64,000 nt of DNA from Rhyacophila brunnea (GCA_022495005.1 JAGYXB010001050.1:248001-312000); one strand, 5' to 3'; counted from the stretch's first letter, positions 24,401 through 34,604 are shown. Notes: generated from the letters alone by a model not told the origin. Translations and numbers: made by a program.

Positions 24401-27400
24401 CGGAACATGATATACTTATAAGTATTTTTTAGTTTTTATAATTCACTTAAAACTTGCTTAGACCTAACATAATAGTAGATGTAGGCTGCGGAGATCCGAT
24501 AAAAATAATGCACACTGAACATTGAACTAAGGATATAAATTTCAGATGGTTTTTAAAAATTAATGAAACCATGCCTAACCAAACCATAATAGATAAATAA
24601 TACTCATCTATCTATTAAATATATAGAATTATGTATGATTTAATGGCATAATTTTAGATATTTTATAGATGGTAGATTTATTTTATCTAATATCTATTAT
24701 GGTTGGCTTTAGGCAGGGTTGAATTAAATTTTAAAAACTAACCAATACCATCTGGAATTTGTATTATTAGTTCAATGAAAACAAATAAATATAACTGACA
24801 ATGTTTAGTTTCCTCCATATTTGTTGGATCTCCACAGTTTACTTTCACCCTTGCCACTGATGCACACCAATTAGGTACTTACCTACATAAAACAATATAA
24901 AAACAGAAACGTTTCTTTTGAAAGATTTTTTAAATTCATTCTGATGTAGGTTAAGATTTTAATAAAATCACTCCATAGGGCCAAAGTACACTGGAAGCAC
25001 CGCTTACACCACACGTGTCGCTTCCAGTGTGCTTTGGCCCTTTGACTTATGTGACTCACTTATGCATGCAGTACCTAATATAATTTTAATTTATTTTGTA
25101 GATTTACCAGTTCCCCGAATGTGACAGTGATGAAGATGAGGAATTTAAACAGCAGGACCGCGAGCTGAAAGCCTGTGTTCCATTTGCTGTTGTCGGAAGC
25201 AACACCATGCTAGAAGTGGCTGGGAAGAGAGTACGAGGGCGGCAGTACCCATGGGGAGTGGTTGATGGTAATAAATTAACACAACTACTTACCTAAATTC
25301 ATTTAATTCAATGAATTCATTTTATTTCATAATTATTATTATTAAATACCTACCTACATACTGACATCCACTATATTGATTTTGTTTCGGCGATTAGGCC
25401 GGTACCAACTTCCAACTTATAACTACTGTCCAACAGGATCTTCTTGGCTATGTGTTAAAACTGTGAACTAACAAGCTCCTCCCATTTTAACCGCACTCCG
25501 ATTGAAGTGCCTTCCGGTTAGCGACGAGTTGTCCACGTGTTAAAACTGTGAACTAACAAGCTCCTCCCACTTTTAACCGCACTAGCGACTTATTGTCTAG
25601 ATCTTCTTATTGGGCAGTAGGAGTAAGCTTGAATTTAACATGTACCTACTAATATGATTGTTAATTAACATTAACATACCTTTACCTGAAATTCTGCCAG
25701 TGAACCAATTCTGAGTAGGTCATGTCGGCTCTTAGCACCGGTAGGGGACGATAACTAGATATGTAGTATCATCACTTGTGGTTACCTGAGAATTATGGTA
25801 GGTAACATCAGGCGGGTAGCGTGCCCCCAACAAATAATTATTGTAAAATGTAGTAAACAAATACATCTCTGCCGCAAGTTCTGTTGATTATTGGATTCGA
25901 CCACCCCGGCATTAACACTACGTCATAATTAGTTAATAGAAAATATTAAATGTGATTGCAGCTCCTGTTTTCACATTGTTAAATTAACATTTGTATAACC
26001 ACTATCTAATGCAGGGGTGGGCAAACTTTTTGGATGGAGGGCCAAATTCAAGAATTCAAAATGAGCGGCGGGCCGCAAGTAAAATACAATTTTTAGATAT
26101 ACACTATTTATTATCACGAAAAATAAACATTACAAAAAAATTAATGATAAGTGTACATTTTTTAACATTTTTTTAAAATTCAGGTGTTAATTTTGTAGTT
26201 GATATTCACAAAACTGCTTGTAAATGGGCATCGGAGATATTTGATCGTAAAGAATTTTTATTGAGGTTCATGATCGAAAATGTTTGTTCACATACATAGG
26301 TTGATCCAAAAATAATGAAAATGTTTCTTGCATAATCTTTAAGTTGGTCGAATTTGTTTGAATTAAGGGAATTGTAAAATTTGGAGATTTCTTCACGACG
26401 ATGCAATTCTCTTAAATCAGTGTCACACTGCAGATCAATAATCTCAAGTTGTAGCTTTGTCGGTATACTATCAATATTTATTGAAAATGGATCGCGTGCT
26501 ATTGCTAAACTTGTCTCAATTTTTCGGAAGTCACCAAATCTTTGTGAAAAATCGTCATTCAGAGCTTTAATAATTTTACCATATTCTTCAAATTTATATT
26601 CAGTAACTTCAAAGTTGGAAAGTGGTACACGTTGTTATTGGATATTTGTCGAAGGAATAACTGAGTTTAATTGAAATCCATTCAAACTTTTTACCATATC
26701 ATGGGCATATATTTTTTTTCCTTGGAACTTAAAACTAAAAACTTGCAGTTAAAAGTATTTAAATGTGTCACGATGTTCAACGTAGAAAATAATGGTTACA
26801 TAATGTGAGATGAGACGCAAGGAAGACGTACTGAGTTAATACATTTACGAAACAACAAATTCTTCTAAATTTAATCTATTGTCAACATTTTTTAAAAAAA
26901 TATAAAAAAGTTATTCGTAATCAGAAGTACAATAATTAATGATAGCGGGCCGCAAAAATATACCCGGCGGGCCACATGCGGCCCGCGGGCCGCAGTTTGC
27001 CCCCCCCTGATCTAATGTGTTGTTCTGTTATTAATATTCTAAAATATTTCTTTTATATTTGCAGTTGAGAATCCTCGCCATAGTGATTTTGTGAAACTAC
27101 GCACAATGCTAATTTCAACGCACATGCAAGACTTAAAAGATGTCACCCAAGATGTTCATTACGAAAACTTTAGAGCACAATGTATATCGCAGATATCCCA
27201 ACATGCCCTTCGAGAGAGAGGGTATATATATTTCCAAAGTCTTATTACTTTCATATATTCATTTAATATTATAACACTCGCATGCCAGTTATAACTAGCG
27301 CGACCATAATATTTTTTTGGAAAAATTAGTGAACAAAGATGGAAAAAAGATTCATAAGAGCAAAACAGATTTTATGTATTATTTATAGAGCAATTTAAAT

Positions 27401-28830
27401 ATGTGTTCATATAGAAACAGACGATTTGACTACTTCTTAAAATCCGGTATTGAAAATAACACATACTAGTAATAATCTATTTAAAAGCAATGTTTGTTCA
27501 TATATAAGAAAAAAGGATGACAAACTAAAAACACTTAAAACGATAACTTTACTGTAGATCCACCAGCATAAGTTGTCCGCTGAGTGAGGGCACCACATGC
27601 TAACATTTGACATATTATTATCATTTCATACCTTTTATACTGAGATGAGCTTAGTTCTAAATATGAACACCTGACAATTTATGATGGTACGTTTAAATGC
27701 TACATGTGCTCTTCACGAACAAAATATATTATCAACTTATTACAATATAATATTACACAATGATTCAATCTGTATCATGTAACATCCGATTTGTTTCAAA
27801 ATTTAATATTCTTAATCACAAAAGTAGTGTTTAAATAGAGTTTTTCTCTACTGTAAACCCGGTTGCACAATTCTAAAACTGATTTTGTATACATTAAATG
27901 GTAATGTGCCAAATAATGGATAAAAATTAGTTTCAAAATAAATCTAAAATCCGTAGAATTAACGATTGTCTTCTATAATAATCACACATGCCCTGCGTAA
28001 TTTCTGCGCACTATAAGAAATCATTCGAAGAAAAAATTCATTAATAGATAGGTAGGTAATTTTTTATGTGAGTATCCCTAGTTTATGTATACTGATTGTT
28101 GTATTATTTTTGCAGAAAATTGAAACGAGACTCAATGGGTAACAACGGAGATACTAGCATTACAGAAACTGATAGACTTTTACTCCAAAAAGACGAAGAA
28201 GTAAGATAAATTCCTCATAATTATTAAATTTTTATCTGACTTTAAGATGGTATTCCCTAAAATTGGTAATTTCAATAAAAATTTTAATTATTTAGTTGGA
28301 ACAGATTGAAAACTTTATTATGTTTCAACCATCAAAATATGGATCAATCCACTTTTGGATGAAGCATCTCCAAGAACTGAATATTTCGTTGATCCAGCTA
28401 GATTTAGATCCCAGACCTAAGTCCAATTTTTGATACCTACAATCACAGCTGACCTTTATTTTGTTATTTAAGCCATTTCTTCCCAAATTTTTAATTTTCT
28501 TGAAATGCTACCACAATAGCAATCGCAAATCTTTGGTGTTTTGATAAAACAAGAAGCATATTAATGCATGCATTCTGTTCAGGAAGTAGGTACCCAAATA
28601 TTGGTTGGATCAATTGTAGGAAATGGCTGATTGTTGGGCCAACGCATCTGCAGGTGCCTTTTTAATGGTGTTAAAATAGGTATACTTATTTTAATTATAT
28701 TTGAATGTACAATGTCTTATGAAATCTTTTTTATTTGTTACAGATTCGAAGAATGCAAGATATGCTAACACAAATGCAACAGAAATTAAAGGCTTCAGAT
28801 AAAAAACACGATAGTATTATCGACGTTTAA
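18232..28830 (+). CDS. Septin, SEPT2 subgroup (SEPT4/5-like), N-terminal exon missing
   Basis: A GTP-binding cytoskeletal protein that assembles with other septins into filaments at the cortex and cytokinetic furrow. Seven spliced exons (18232-18420, 20805-21063, 22947-23097, 25102-25267, 27065-27221, 28116-28200, 28744-28830) join in frame with GT/AG borders to give 363 residues, close to the 370 or so of vertebrate SEPT5. Seen in order: the polybasic approach K-S-V-K-R-G-F, P-loop GESGLGKST (residues 35-43), G3 DTPGFGD (92-98), G4 AKAD (173-176), the septin-unique stretch with [28 protein letters not shown], and a C-terminal coiled coil with [16 protein letters not shown]. Oddities are [10 protein letters not shown] where P is usual at the second V, and GHS for GHG. 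The first exon must end one base into a codon upstream of 18232; I could not find it. The CDSDEDE and VHYENFRA words fit SEPT4/5 (fly Sep4) better than Peanut. Confidence 0.95.
18735..19690. repeat. Long inverted-repeat element in septin intron 1, with SINE inside
   Basis: The left arm words GGGTAGAGGTAGGCTG and GTGCACACTAAACTTTGTCA are mirrored at the right by ACAAAGTTTAGTGTGCAC and CCTACCTCCACCCTTCGCC. Between them are a family B SINE (18916-19158) and a second partial arm set (19330-19500, with GGTTTGGTTAGGCAGGC). It belongs to the same family as 24478-24870. The rest of intron 1 (19691-20804) shows no recognisable element. Confidence 0.6.
18916..19158 (+). mobile_element. tRNA-derived SINE, family B, full-length copy
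   Basis: The head CCACGGTGGCCGCGCGGCTT, box B GGTTCGAATCC, body ACCTAATAGGTTGAGCAAGTGG and CTACTCTGTGGAGGCCCATA, then an A-run at 19150-19158. It is the best copy of the family; others are at 11815, 32499, 49479 (split), 52957 and 59478. The open frame 18845-19180 is only this SINE read through. Confidence 0.85.
20805..21063 (+). other. Septin exon with G3 motif
   Basis: It is preceded by TCTCTTTCCAG and followed by donor GTAAAT. It encodes [20 protein letters not shown] through [16 protein letters not shown] and [20 protein letters not shown] to the start of GHS. A minus-strand open frame across it is a shadow. Confidence 0.95.
21246..21619. mobile_element. piggyBac-like MITE (TTAA target), copy 2
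   Basis: A 374-bp relative of 7111-7475 with the same ends (GGCTATACCTCAG, CTGAAGTATCACC) and TTAA on both sides (21242-21245, 21620-21623). It lies in septin intron 2 about 180 bases after the splice donor. Confidence 0.8.
21640..22720. other. GC- and CpG-rich block in septin intron 2
   Basis: It stands out from the AT-rich intron, with many CG dinucleotides and words such as GGCGGTCGGTTGGTAATT repeated twice in tandem (about 22165-22200). Open frames on both strands (21933-22403 plus, 22293-22694 minus) are long only because the composition lacks stops; neither shows a domain. An AATAAATAC polyadenylation-like signal follows at about 22738. The options are an LTR or other retroelement end, or a CpG-rich internal promoter. 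I found no clear TG...CA ends or target duplication. Confidence 0.45.
22947..23097 (+). other. Septin exon with G4 motif
   Basis: It is preceded by ATTGTTTCAG and followed by donor GTAAAT. It encodes [19 protein letters not shown], then V-V-I-A-K-A-D-T-L and [14 protein letters not shown], ending on a codon boundary that continues as [15 protein letters not shown]. Confidence 0.95.
23098..24477. other. Septin intron 3, first part
   Basis: AT-rich. No bounded transposon is recognised. TTGTTTGTCC-type words recur around 23620-23690, a minor local repeat. Confidence 0.4.
24478..24870. mobile_element. MITE with ~180-bp inverted arms in septin intron 3
   Basis: The left arm GTAGGCTGCGGAGATCCGAT, AACCATGCCTAACCAAACC and ATAATAGATAAATAATA is mirrored at the right by TATTATGGTTGGCTTTAGGC, TTTAAAAACTAACCAATACC and GTTGGATCTCCACAG. 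The centre is an AT-rich hinge near 24650. Related single arms are at 15505 and 19510, so the family is dispersed. Confidence 0.7.
24977..25041. repeat. Perfect-looking 22-bp stem hairpin near a splice acceptor
   Basis: AGGGCCAAAGTACACTGGAAGC and GCTTCCAGTGTGCTTTGGCC(CT) are complementary over 22 bp with one mismatch, around a 21-base loop. It lies 60 bases upstream of the septin exon at 25102. Confidence 0.85.
25102..25267 (+). other. Septin exon, septin-unique region
   Basis: Acceptor TTTTGTAG; donor GTAATA. It encodes [31 protein letters not shown] and [15 protein letters not shown] with the last codon split. Confidence 0.95.
25452..25583. repeat. Direct repeat of ~46 bp in septin intron 4
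   Basis: GTGTTAAAACTGTGAACTAA followed by CAAGCTCCTCCCA and TTTTAACCGCACT occurs at about 25452 and again at about 25537, separated by about 40 unrelated bases. It is a local duplication with no coding content. Confidence 0.8.
26012..27009 (-). mobile_element. hAT transposon, deleted, in septin intron 4
   Basis: A 998-bp element has CAGGGGTGGGCAAACT at the left, its imperfect complement AGTTTGCCCCCCCCTG at the right, and a perfect 8-bp duplication ATCTAATG (26004-26011 and 27010-27017). Subterminal GGGCCGC/GCGGCCC words are on both sides. These ends are typical of the animal hAT group that also gave rise to ZBED and GTF2IRD2-type proteins. It ends 55 bases before the splice acceptor of the exon at 27065. 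Confidence 0.92.
26206..26406 (-). pseudogene. hAT transposase C-terminal dimerisation fragment
   Basis: A minus-strand frame reads [19 protein letters not shown] then [15 protein letters not shown], the conserved end of the hAT C-terminal domain. The rest of the transposase is absent or scrambled across the element. It is antisense to the septin gene. Confidence 0.85.
27065..27221 (+). other. Septin exon, end of GTPase domain
   Basis: Acceptor TATTTGCAG; donor GTATAT. It encodes the rest of [23 protein letters not shown] and [16 protein letters not shown]. It ends two bases into a glycine codon that the exon at 28116 completes. Confidence 0.93.
28116..28200 (+). other. Septin exon, variable tail
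   Basis: Acceptor TATTTTTGCAG; donor GTAAGA. It encodes [19 protein letters not shown] and [10 protein letters not shown] duplicate with four amino-acid changes is at 46764-46848. Confidence 0.93.
28744..28830 (+). other. Septin last exon, coiled coil and stop
   Basis: Acceptor GTTACAG. It encodes [28 protein letters not shown] and TAA at 28828-28830. The heptad-like M/L pattern is the short SEPT2-group coiled coil. A near-identical copy (one silent difference) is at 47437-47523. Confidence 0.95.
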
Positions 28831-29044
28831 AATTAATGTGATTTTATACAGCAACAAAGAAACTAGTGACATTCATAAAAATAATAATTTTTAGATGTGG
28901 TATTTAAATCTCGATTATGTATTTTATTGTTAGGATGTCTATACGTCAGTATTGCATGCATAATAATTATAAAAATCGTTTTCTTTTCTTTAATTTATTC
29001 GATAGATATACATAATATATATATATTTAGAATTCTTGTTGCAC

Positions 29045-29171
29045 AATAAATGTTTATTGATAGCCATTTTATTTGTATATAGACTAGTGTATATTTAAAT
29101 TTACACAACTTATAGAAATAAGGGAGCATTTTGTTACGTGAATAATAATTAATATATTTCAAAACAATAAA
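29045..29171 (+). terminator. Septin polyadenylation signals
   Basis: AATAAA occurs at 29045-29050 and again at 29166-29171, 215 and 336 bases after the stop codon, both in AT-rich 3' UTR. Either could end the septin transcript. Confidence 0.6.
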
Positions 29172-29237
29172 AATACTTCTGACTATTTACTTATGACTTT
29201 ATTTCACTTATTTTTGGTTGTTTTAACCAATAATTGT

Positions 29238-29510
29238 TAGCCGGCTCGCACATCTAAGCTCTCCTCACATGTCGAATAAGTCGATGTGATGTAATCGTTA
29301 TTCACAAAACACACATTACCAAATGGAACTCCGCACATTGGTGGAATGCTACATTTTAGTTGGAAAAAAAAATCTGGTGTCGCTAGCAACAAATTGCACG
29401 CGACTCGCGCTGCAGATCGTTTGCTGTCAGTGTTGCAGTTACATCTGCACAAACCGCTACGAGTCAGCCAAAAGTCACTGGTCGCCGCATCTCCCACAAA
29501 ATGACAGACG
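29238..29510. repeat. Dispersed repeat GCCGGCTCGCACATC
   Basis: It starts TTAGCCGGCTCGCACATC and continues with TCGTTATTCACAAAACACAC and ACTCCGCACATTGGTGGAATG. The duplicate is at 47941-48180, and an independent third copy at 40703-41010 is inserted only in unit 1. It is therefore a mobile family; the TTA before the shared start is compatible with PIF/Harbinger targeting. Confidence 0.6.
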
Positions 29511-29888
29511 AGCGCACCAATATTTACTTTATCCAAAAGATAAATAATTATATGTGCATATGTAATATGATTATACAAAGAGAGACCACTTAAGAGAGTT
29601 TCTGCGGTCAATACATAAAAATCGCTGTTTCGGCATTTTTGTTTGGCGTTTCATTTTTTTGACGACTTTGACATATCGATTCTAACTTACTCGAACTTAC
29701 TGTAACTTACTCGAACTTGCTAATAATTTTTAATTAACGTGACGTCGGTTAGTAATTGAAGTAGTAGGTACCTACTTTGATTTAATAAACAAAAACCGAT
29801 CGCCAATAGTAGCTTGATTTAGAAGAGCGCTGATGGGCAGGTATTAAAAGGTATTAAAAAAAAAAATAGTTAAAATTTGTTGTAGTTA

Positions 29889-29980
29889 GTATGTCGCTTC
29901 GTAGCATAGAGGATAATGCGCGGACAGGGCATAAACCCAAGAGATGCAGGTTCGATTCCTGCCGGGTGGTTTACTTTTTT
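29889..29980 (+). mobile_element. tRNA-derived SINE head (family C)
   Basis: ATGTCGCTTCGTAGCATAGA then GGTTCGATTCCTGCCGGGTGG gives a box A and box B at tRNA spacing, followed by a T-rich tail. The acceptor arm is poorly paired, so a working tRNA is unlikely. The duplicate copy is at 48376-48460. Confidence 0.6.
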
Positions 29981-30128
29981 CAAAAAAGATTTTTTCTGTT
30001 CATTATAATATTAAGTAAGTATATTTTCTCAGAAGTGTTTTTTAAAATTATGTATGTTGTTTTACAATATTGTTTATTATATCATAATCAATAGCGAAAT
30101 TGGATGGTCAATTAAATAGTGCTAGGTA

Positions 30129-30300
30129 CAGTTCGACAAACTTATCTGAAGAACGGTGAAAAATGGAATTACAAACTATCATATGGACTCCATATTGAAT
30201 AAGTCGTTTGAATGTCAGATTCTGTCCAGTTGCGAGTCTTGATTGGGAAGTTTTCGACTATGGCTCCCCCATCAATTCTTCAAATAAATTTGTGACACTG
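30129..30300. mobile_element. mariner-like MITE (TA target), unit 1 copy
   Basis: TA flanks both sides. The left end (CAGTTCGACAAACTTATCTG) and right end (AAATAAATTTGTGACACTG) are imperfect inverted repeats. The same family is at 43374-43547 with better ends; the duplicate is at 48610-48781. The centre TCTTGATTGGG.AGTTTTCGACT is shared by all. Confidence 0.8.
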
Positions 30301-30795
30301 TAACTTACGACGTGACATATTACATCAAAATGTTGATGAACAAGTCAAATTTATTTTGAACTCAAAAACTGCAATAATTATTATTATCAATCACAGACAT
30401 CAAATCATCGCGAATGCAGAACTACAAGGTTCTAAGTACCTATGTGTTTATTTTTGGCGAAACGAAAGTACAAATGTGGCAGCTTTGAATAGGTACTAGG
30501 TTCATTGTTAGGTTTGTTTTGTCAAAAATAAACACTTAGAACCTTGTATTAGGGTCGCGATATGTAGGTATATGTACATGAACAATGCATTGTACAAGGG
30601 TTACAAAACAAACATCATTTAAGTATACATGAGTATTAAAACGTTGGTGAAAGCCACTCTTCACAACAGCCAACCAATCACTTTCCAAAATCATAAAAAA
30701 TGACAAAACAATAGTTGAAAAGAATGCAACAAATGTAAAACTTTAATAATTATAACTTAGCCAATTTGTAGTGAGTAAATTATTCATACACTTAA

Positions 30796-32307
30796 GAGGG
30801 GGCTGAAGAGCTTGATGTTCAATTATAATTTAGTAAAAATAGGACCTCGGCGTCGTTAGCACGTTAATTTAAATCGATCTTTTCGCAAAAATCACTAATC
30901 ATCGGAGATTTTATTTCAAGAAACATTATTATTATTGTTGATATTGTCGGCCGCCGAACATTATTATTTTGATAAACATCCGCCGATCAGAAAGCAGGGC
31001 TGTCAAAATAATACAAGTATTATTTTTAAAATGTTAATTTCATCATAGTTTTTAATCAAACCTGTGCAAGTACATACGGAAAACTTGGGCGGATTTTGTA
31101 GCAAACATACTATTGATATATCTACGGGTATATTATTATTATAACCAAATTCAAATTGAACATAGGTTGATACTCAAATACTATTATAGTATGTTTATGA
31201 TTTCGAAAAATAATACGATGGTATATAATCCATATCAATTATTTGAAAACATTACATTCGCATATACATATTATAGTATGAAGAACAGATAACTGTTTAC
31301 TTTGCAAGATAACATCAAAATGTGTATATATTTATCTAAATGACATTCATGAGCGAATACGGCTGAAAGCTTGGAAATGTGTTTTTTCTATTTCAAAATC
31401 TTTTAATTGTCATTAATTTAATTTTCATATAACTAATAGATAATACTGTTTGTTTCTACAAATAAAAAAAGACAGAAAGGAAGATGTGTACAAATCACGG
31501 CAATCAGAAAGGCCGGCAAATATGGCCGACAATGCGTGACACACAAACATAAAATACACAAAATTAAAAACACATTCGAAGTTTGCCACACATGTACAGA
31601 CAACGTGATATTTGTTTACGCAAAATCGTCGCTTTTCAAAACGGCGAATTTGATTGCCAGATTTTATTGCGATGAATCAGTATGTTCCTTCTTGTCTTTT
31701 TTTATTTGTAGGTTTGTTTACTATGTGCACCGAGAAATTTCCATTTATAAAATCGGGAACGATTTTTACAGAAGAGTTTTGGAATATAATGCAACCTAAA
31801 CTGGAAAAAATTCTATCATGGGTGTTGACTTCTTGAATTAGTTAACCCCAGATCCATGCCACTACGTAAACCACAGTGGATATTATGCCATTTCCACACT
31901 GGCAACAAGTTCACACTGGCAACATCCCACACTGGCAACATCCCACACTCCCAACAAACCTCATTAAATTTTACGATACTTACCATCATTGCTTAAGAAA
32001 TTTTACGATAATTATCATAATTATTTTAAAATCTAACGAGGTTGCCAGTGTGGACCCTGCATTAGATGCACAAAACTTTAATAATATATATTATAAATAA
32101 AATTTTAAAAGTATAAATATTAATGATGTCTTCAACAGCCCTGACAAAATAAATGTGAAATATGAGTCGATCGAGTCGTGGGCAAGTTTATTGACACAAA
32201 CAACTTTGACGCGACCTTTTTATATTAACTAGTAGACCAGATATTATGGACCATATGTAAAAAAATCATATTTTCAATTCTCAAGGCCAATTCTGTAGAA
32301 CGTCCCC
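30796..32307. mobile_element. 1,512-bp TTAA-flanked insertion, unit 1 only
   Basis: Unit 2 reads straight through one TTAA (49275-49278) where unit 1 has TTAA (30792-30795), this insert, and TTAA again (32308-32311). That is an exact insertion with 4-bp duplication, as piggyBac-type elements make. The ends GAGGGGGCTGAAG and GTAGAACGTCCCC share only the G/C-rich tips. It carries no transposase. The overlapping frames at 31536-31836 have no known domain. An ACACTGGCAACATCC array (31908-31950) has an inverted partner at 32038-32055. Confidence 0.75.
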
Positions 32308-32498
32308 TTAAAGTGAAAAGATTCGGGTATCTGCCTATATCGACAATGCTAAATTTGTTCCTTCTCATTCTTTAACCATGTATAGGTTTTAGCTTTCAAC
32401 TTACACTTTTCACAATACAATAATTATTTTGTAGGCTCAATTTTTTCATATAGATGTAATCGTACAACTCCATTGAGTTTACTGTATTTATTTATATG

Positions 32499-32730
32499 TT
32501 TTTTTACCATGTTTGATCCCAAGAACATGATAATATGGGAGTAGACAGACTGGAGGTTATTATCAGATTTTTTTTTAACGATAGTGGCTAACTTCAAAAA
32601 CCTATTAGGTTCATACTCAGGATCCAAATACACATTGATAAAATAAATAACATGTGAAACCAGACCCGGGAATCAAACCCGAACTGACAACATTATAAGT
32701 CTGATACGTAACCGCTCGGTCATCATGGTG
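32499..32730 (-). mobile_element. SINE family B, unit 1 copy
   Basis: On the minus strand: head GACCGAGCGGTTACGTATC, box-B-like GGTTTGATTCCCGGGTCTGG, body CCTAATAGGTT and an A-run. It is collinear with the split copy in unit 2, so it predates the duplication. Confidence 0.8.
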
Positions 32731-32909
32731 TTTAAAATCATCACCTTGTCTTTTTCGAAAAAAAATGAGAGCAAACTTTATGGGATTTTGTACGCAGGCA
32801 GGATGTTTTAATTATTGTAATAAATATCTAAAAAAATATGTTGTTATTCAGACATGTTTGTAATGTGAGTAACTGTGTACATGGATCATAATGTTGAAAA
32901 GTGACTACC

Positions 32910-33119
32910 CAAGGCTTGAAATGGACCGGAGCATACCAGAGTGTACCGTCGATCCGTCTTGCAGAAAAAACAATTTGACAATCTGAGCTATGTAGACAAT
33001 ATAACAAACAAATCTATCACATCAATTTTTATAAAATACATAAAATTAGATAACCATGTTGATATTTTCGTTAAATTATCAAGTGCTCCGGTTCGTAAAA
33101 TTTTCCATTTCGAGCGCTG
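32910..33119 (+). mobile_element. hAT MITE, family CAGGGCTCGAAA, unit 1 copy
   Basis: A 210-bp element between perfect 8-bp duplications TGACTACC (32902-32909, 33120-33127). The ends CAAGGCTTGAAATGG and CCATTTCGAGCGCTG are decayed inverted repeats. The unit 2 partner is 51997-53739 with a nested insertion; a third copy is 58940-59144. Confidence 0.88.
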
Positions 33120-33399
33120 TGACTACCTACTATAAATTGGGTCAGGTATGGGTCAGATGAAAAAATAAGTGTGATATTTTATGTTACACGTAAACAATAC
33201 GAAGCAATACATAGCTTCAAAATTTACCTTTTAATAATAAGAATTATTCAAATTATAAAGGTTTCATAACAAAATATATATATTTTTTTAATTAATGGCA
33301 GCACAAAAATAACTGATTTTTTTCTCTTTCTCCTTTGTTTACTTATATTATCTATGCTGCTTTGCATTAGCTATGCTCTTGGTTTGACAGGTATGACAG

Positions 33400-33504
33400 C
33401 AGCGTTGCCATGTCTACAACAGAAATCTACTGATATTTTGTCGAATCTACTGAATTTTTTTGACACATTCTACTGAAATTAAAAATTTTGACTTGGCAAC
33501 ACTG
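33400..33504. mobile_element. hAT MITE, 105 bp, unit 1 only
   Basis: The ends CAGCGTTGCCATGTC and GACTTGGCAACACTG are inverted repeats. It is flanked by perfect 8-bp duplications TATGACAG (33392-33399, 33505-33512). Unit 2 shows the empty site GGTATGACAGCATCC near 54106. Confidence 0.92.
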
Positions 33505-33524
33505 TATGACAGTAATCGTAACGA

Positions 33525-33897
33525 CAGCGTTGCCATGTCTACTGAAATTTCAGTAGATCTACTGATATTTTAGGTTAAATACTGAATCTACTGATATTTT
33601 CTGAAATCTACTGATATTTCTTCATTTCACAAAATTCTCACCAGCCGGAAAAAAAACTAGCCATTTTTGAAAACTTGGAATCTGCAAAAAAACAAGCCGA
33701 CCATGAAAATCTAGGAACCTGCGACCCGCGATGAAATATTTTTCCTAAAAAAAACAAGCCGACTATGAAAAATTGGGAACCTGCGGTCCGCGGCGAATTT
33801 TTTTTCCTAAAACAGAAATCTACTGATATTTTGTCGAATCTACTGAATTTTTGTTACACATTCTACTGAAATTAAAAAATTTGACTTGGCAACACTG
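33525..33897. mobile_element. hAT MITE, 373 bp, same family, 20 bp away
   Basis: It has the same termini as the 105-bp element and a GTAACGA flank on both sides (33518-33524, 33898-33904). Inside, a roughly 70-bp unit with AACAAGCCGAC.ATGAAAA and GGAACCTGCG is tandemly repeated twice. TCTACTGATATTTT words are scattered through it. Confidence 0.88.
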
Positions 33898-34190
33898 GTA
33901 ACGAATGACAATATAATATTATGTCATAGACTAATATACTTATTATGTGACAGATGACAGCATCAAAAGTCTACACTTACGTTAATTTTGTAAATTTTAA
34001 CTTTTTATTAAATATAATATGGGTAACGAAAAGAAGAAGGCATCAAAGCCATGGTGCTGGTATCCTTTGAAGTTGTTTGTTTAATAGAATATTCTTTTTA
34101 AAATACTCCATGTCTTTCAGCATTTGATCTATCATTGTACGCAATGGGATGTTTCAAAATGGACATTCCGTAGTATAAATTGGTCACACC

Positions 34191-34604
34191 CATGGCCCCC
34201 ACAAAGGGGGGGGGGGGGGCTGACAGGGATCTAGCCTGGGGGCCCGAGCTCAGGAAGGGCCCGGCGTGGCGAGTCGACCAGACAAGTGATATAAACACAC
34301 ATCACAAATTCTCTCTAATAGTAAAAAAAGTTGCCTGAGGCGCTATTTTTCTTCAATAATGTTATTATTTAAAATTATGTGGTTGTACGATATAAATTTT
34401 AATTGCTTATCGATACTCGCCAACTCCATAATTCAAATGGATGTATAAAAATATGCAAAAAAACATTAAGTATACATATTGATTTTACCGCTAACACCAT
34501 TTAGAAAACGCTATTGTGTCACACTGCCTTTATCTTTAGCGATAGGTAGGGGGGCTCCCCAAAGATCCTAGCCTGGGGGCTCGCTTCAGGATGTGGGGGC
34601 CATG
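34191..34604 (+). mobile_element. hAT MITE, family CATGGCCCCCAC, unit 1 only
   Basis: 414 bp, identical in length to the copy at 13873. TIRs are CATGGCCCCCACA and TGTGGGGGCCATG; the 8-bp duplication is GTCACACC (34183-34190, 34605-34612). Unit 2 has the empty site at about 54431-54438. A poly-G tract lies near the left end. It sits in intron 1 of the truncated ZNF207 copy. Confidence 0.93.

Noticed and set aside
29889..29970. tRNA gene
   Set aside because: Boxes A and B are present but the acceptor stem does not pair and a SINE-type tail follows. The same holds for the heads at 5500, 18916 and 51700.
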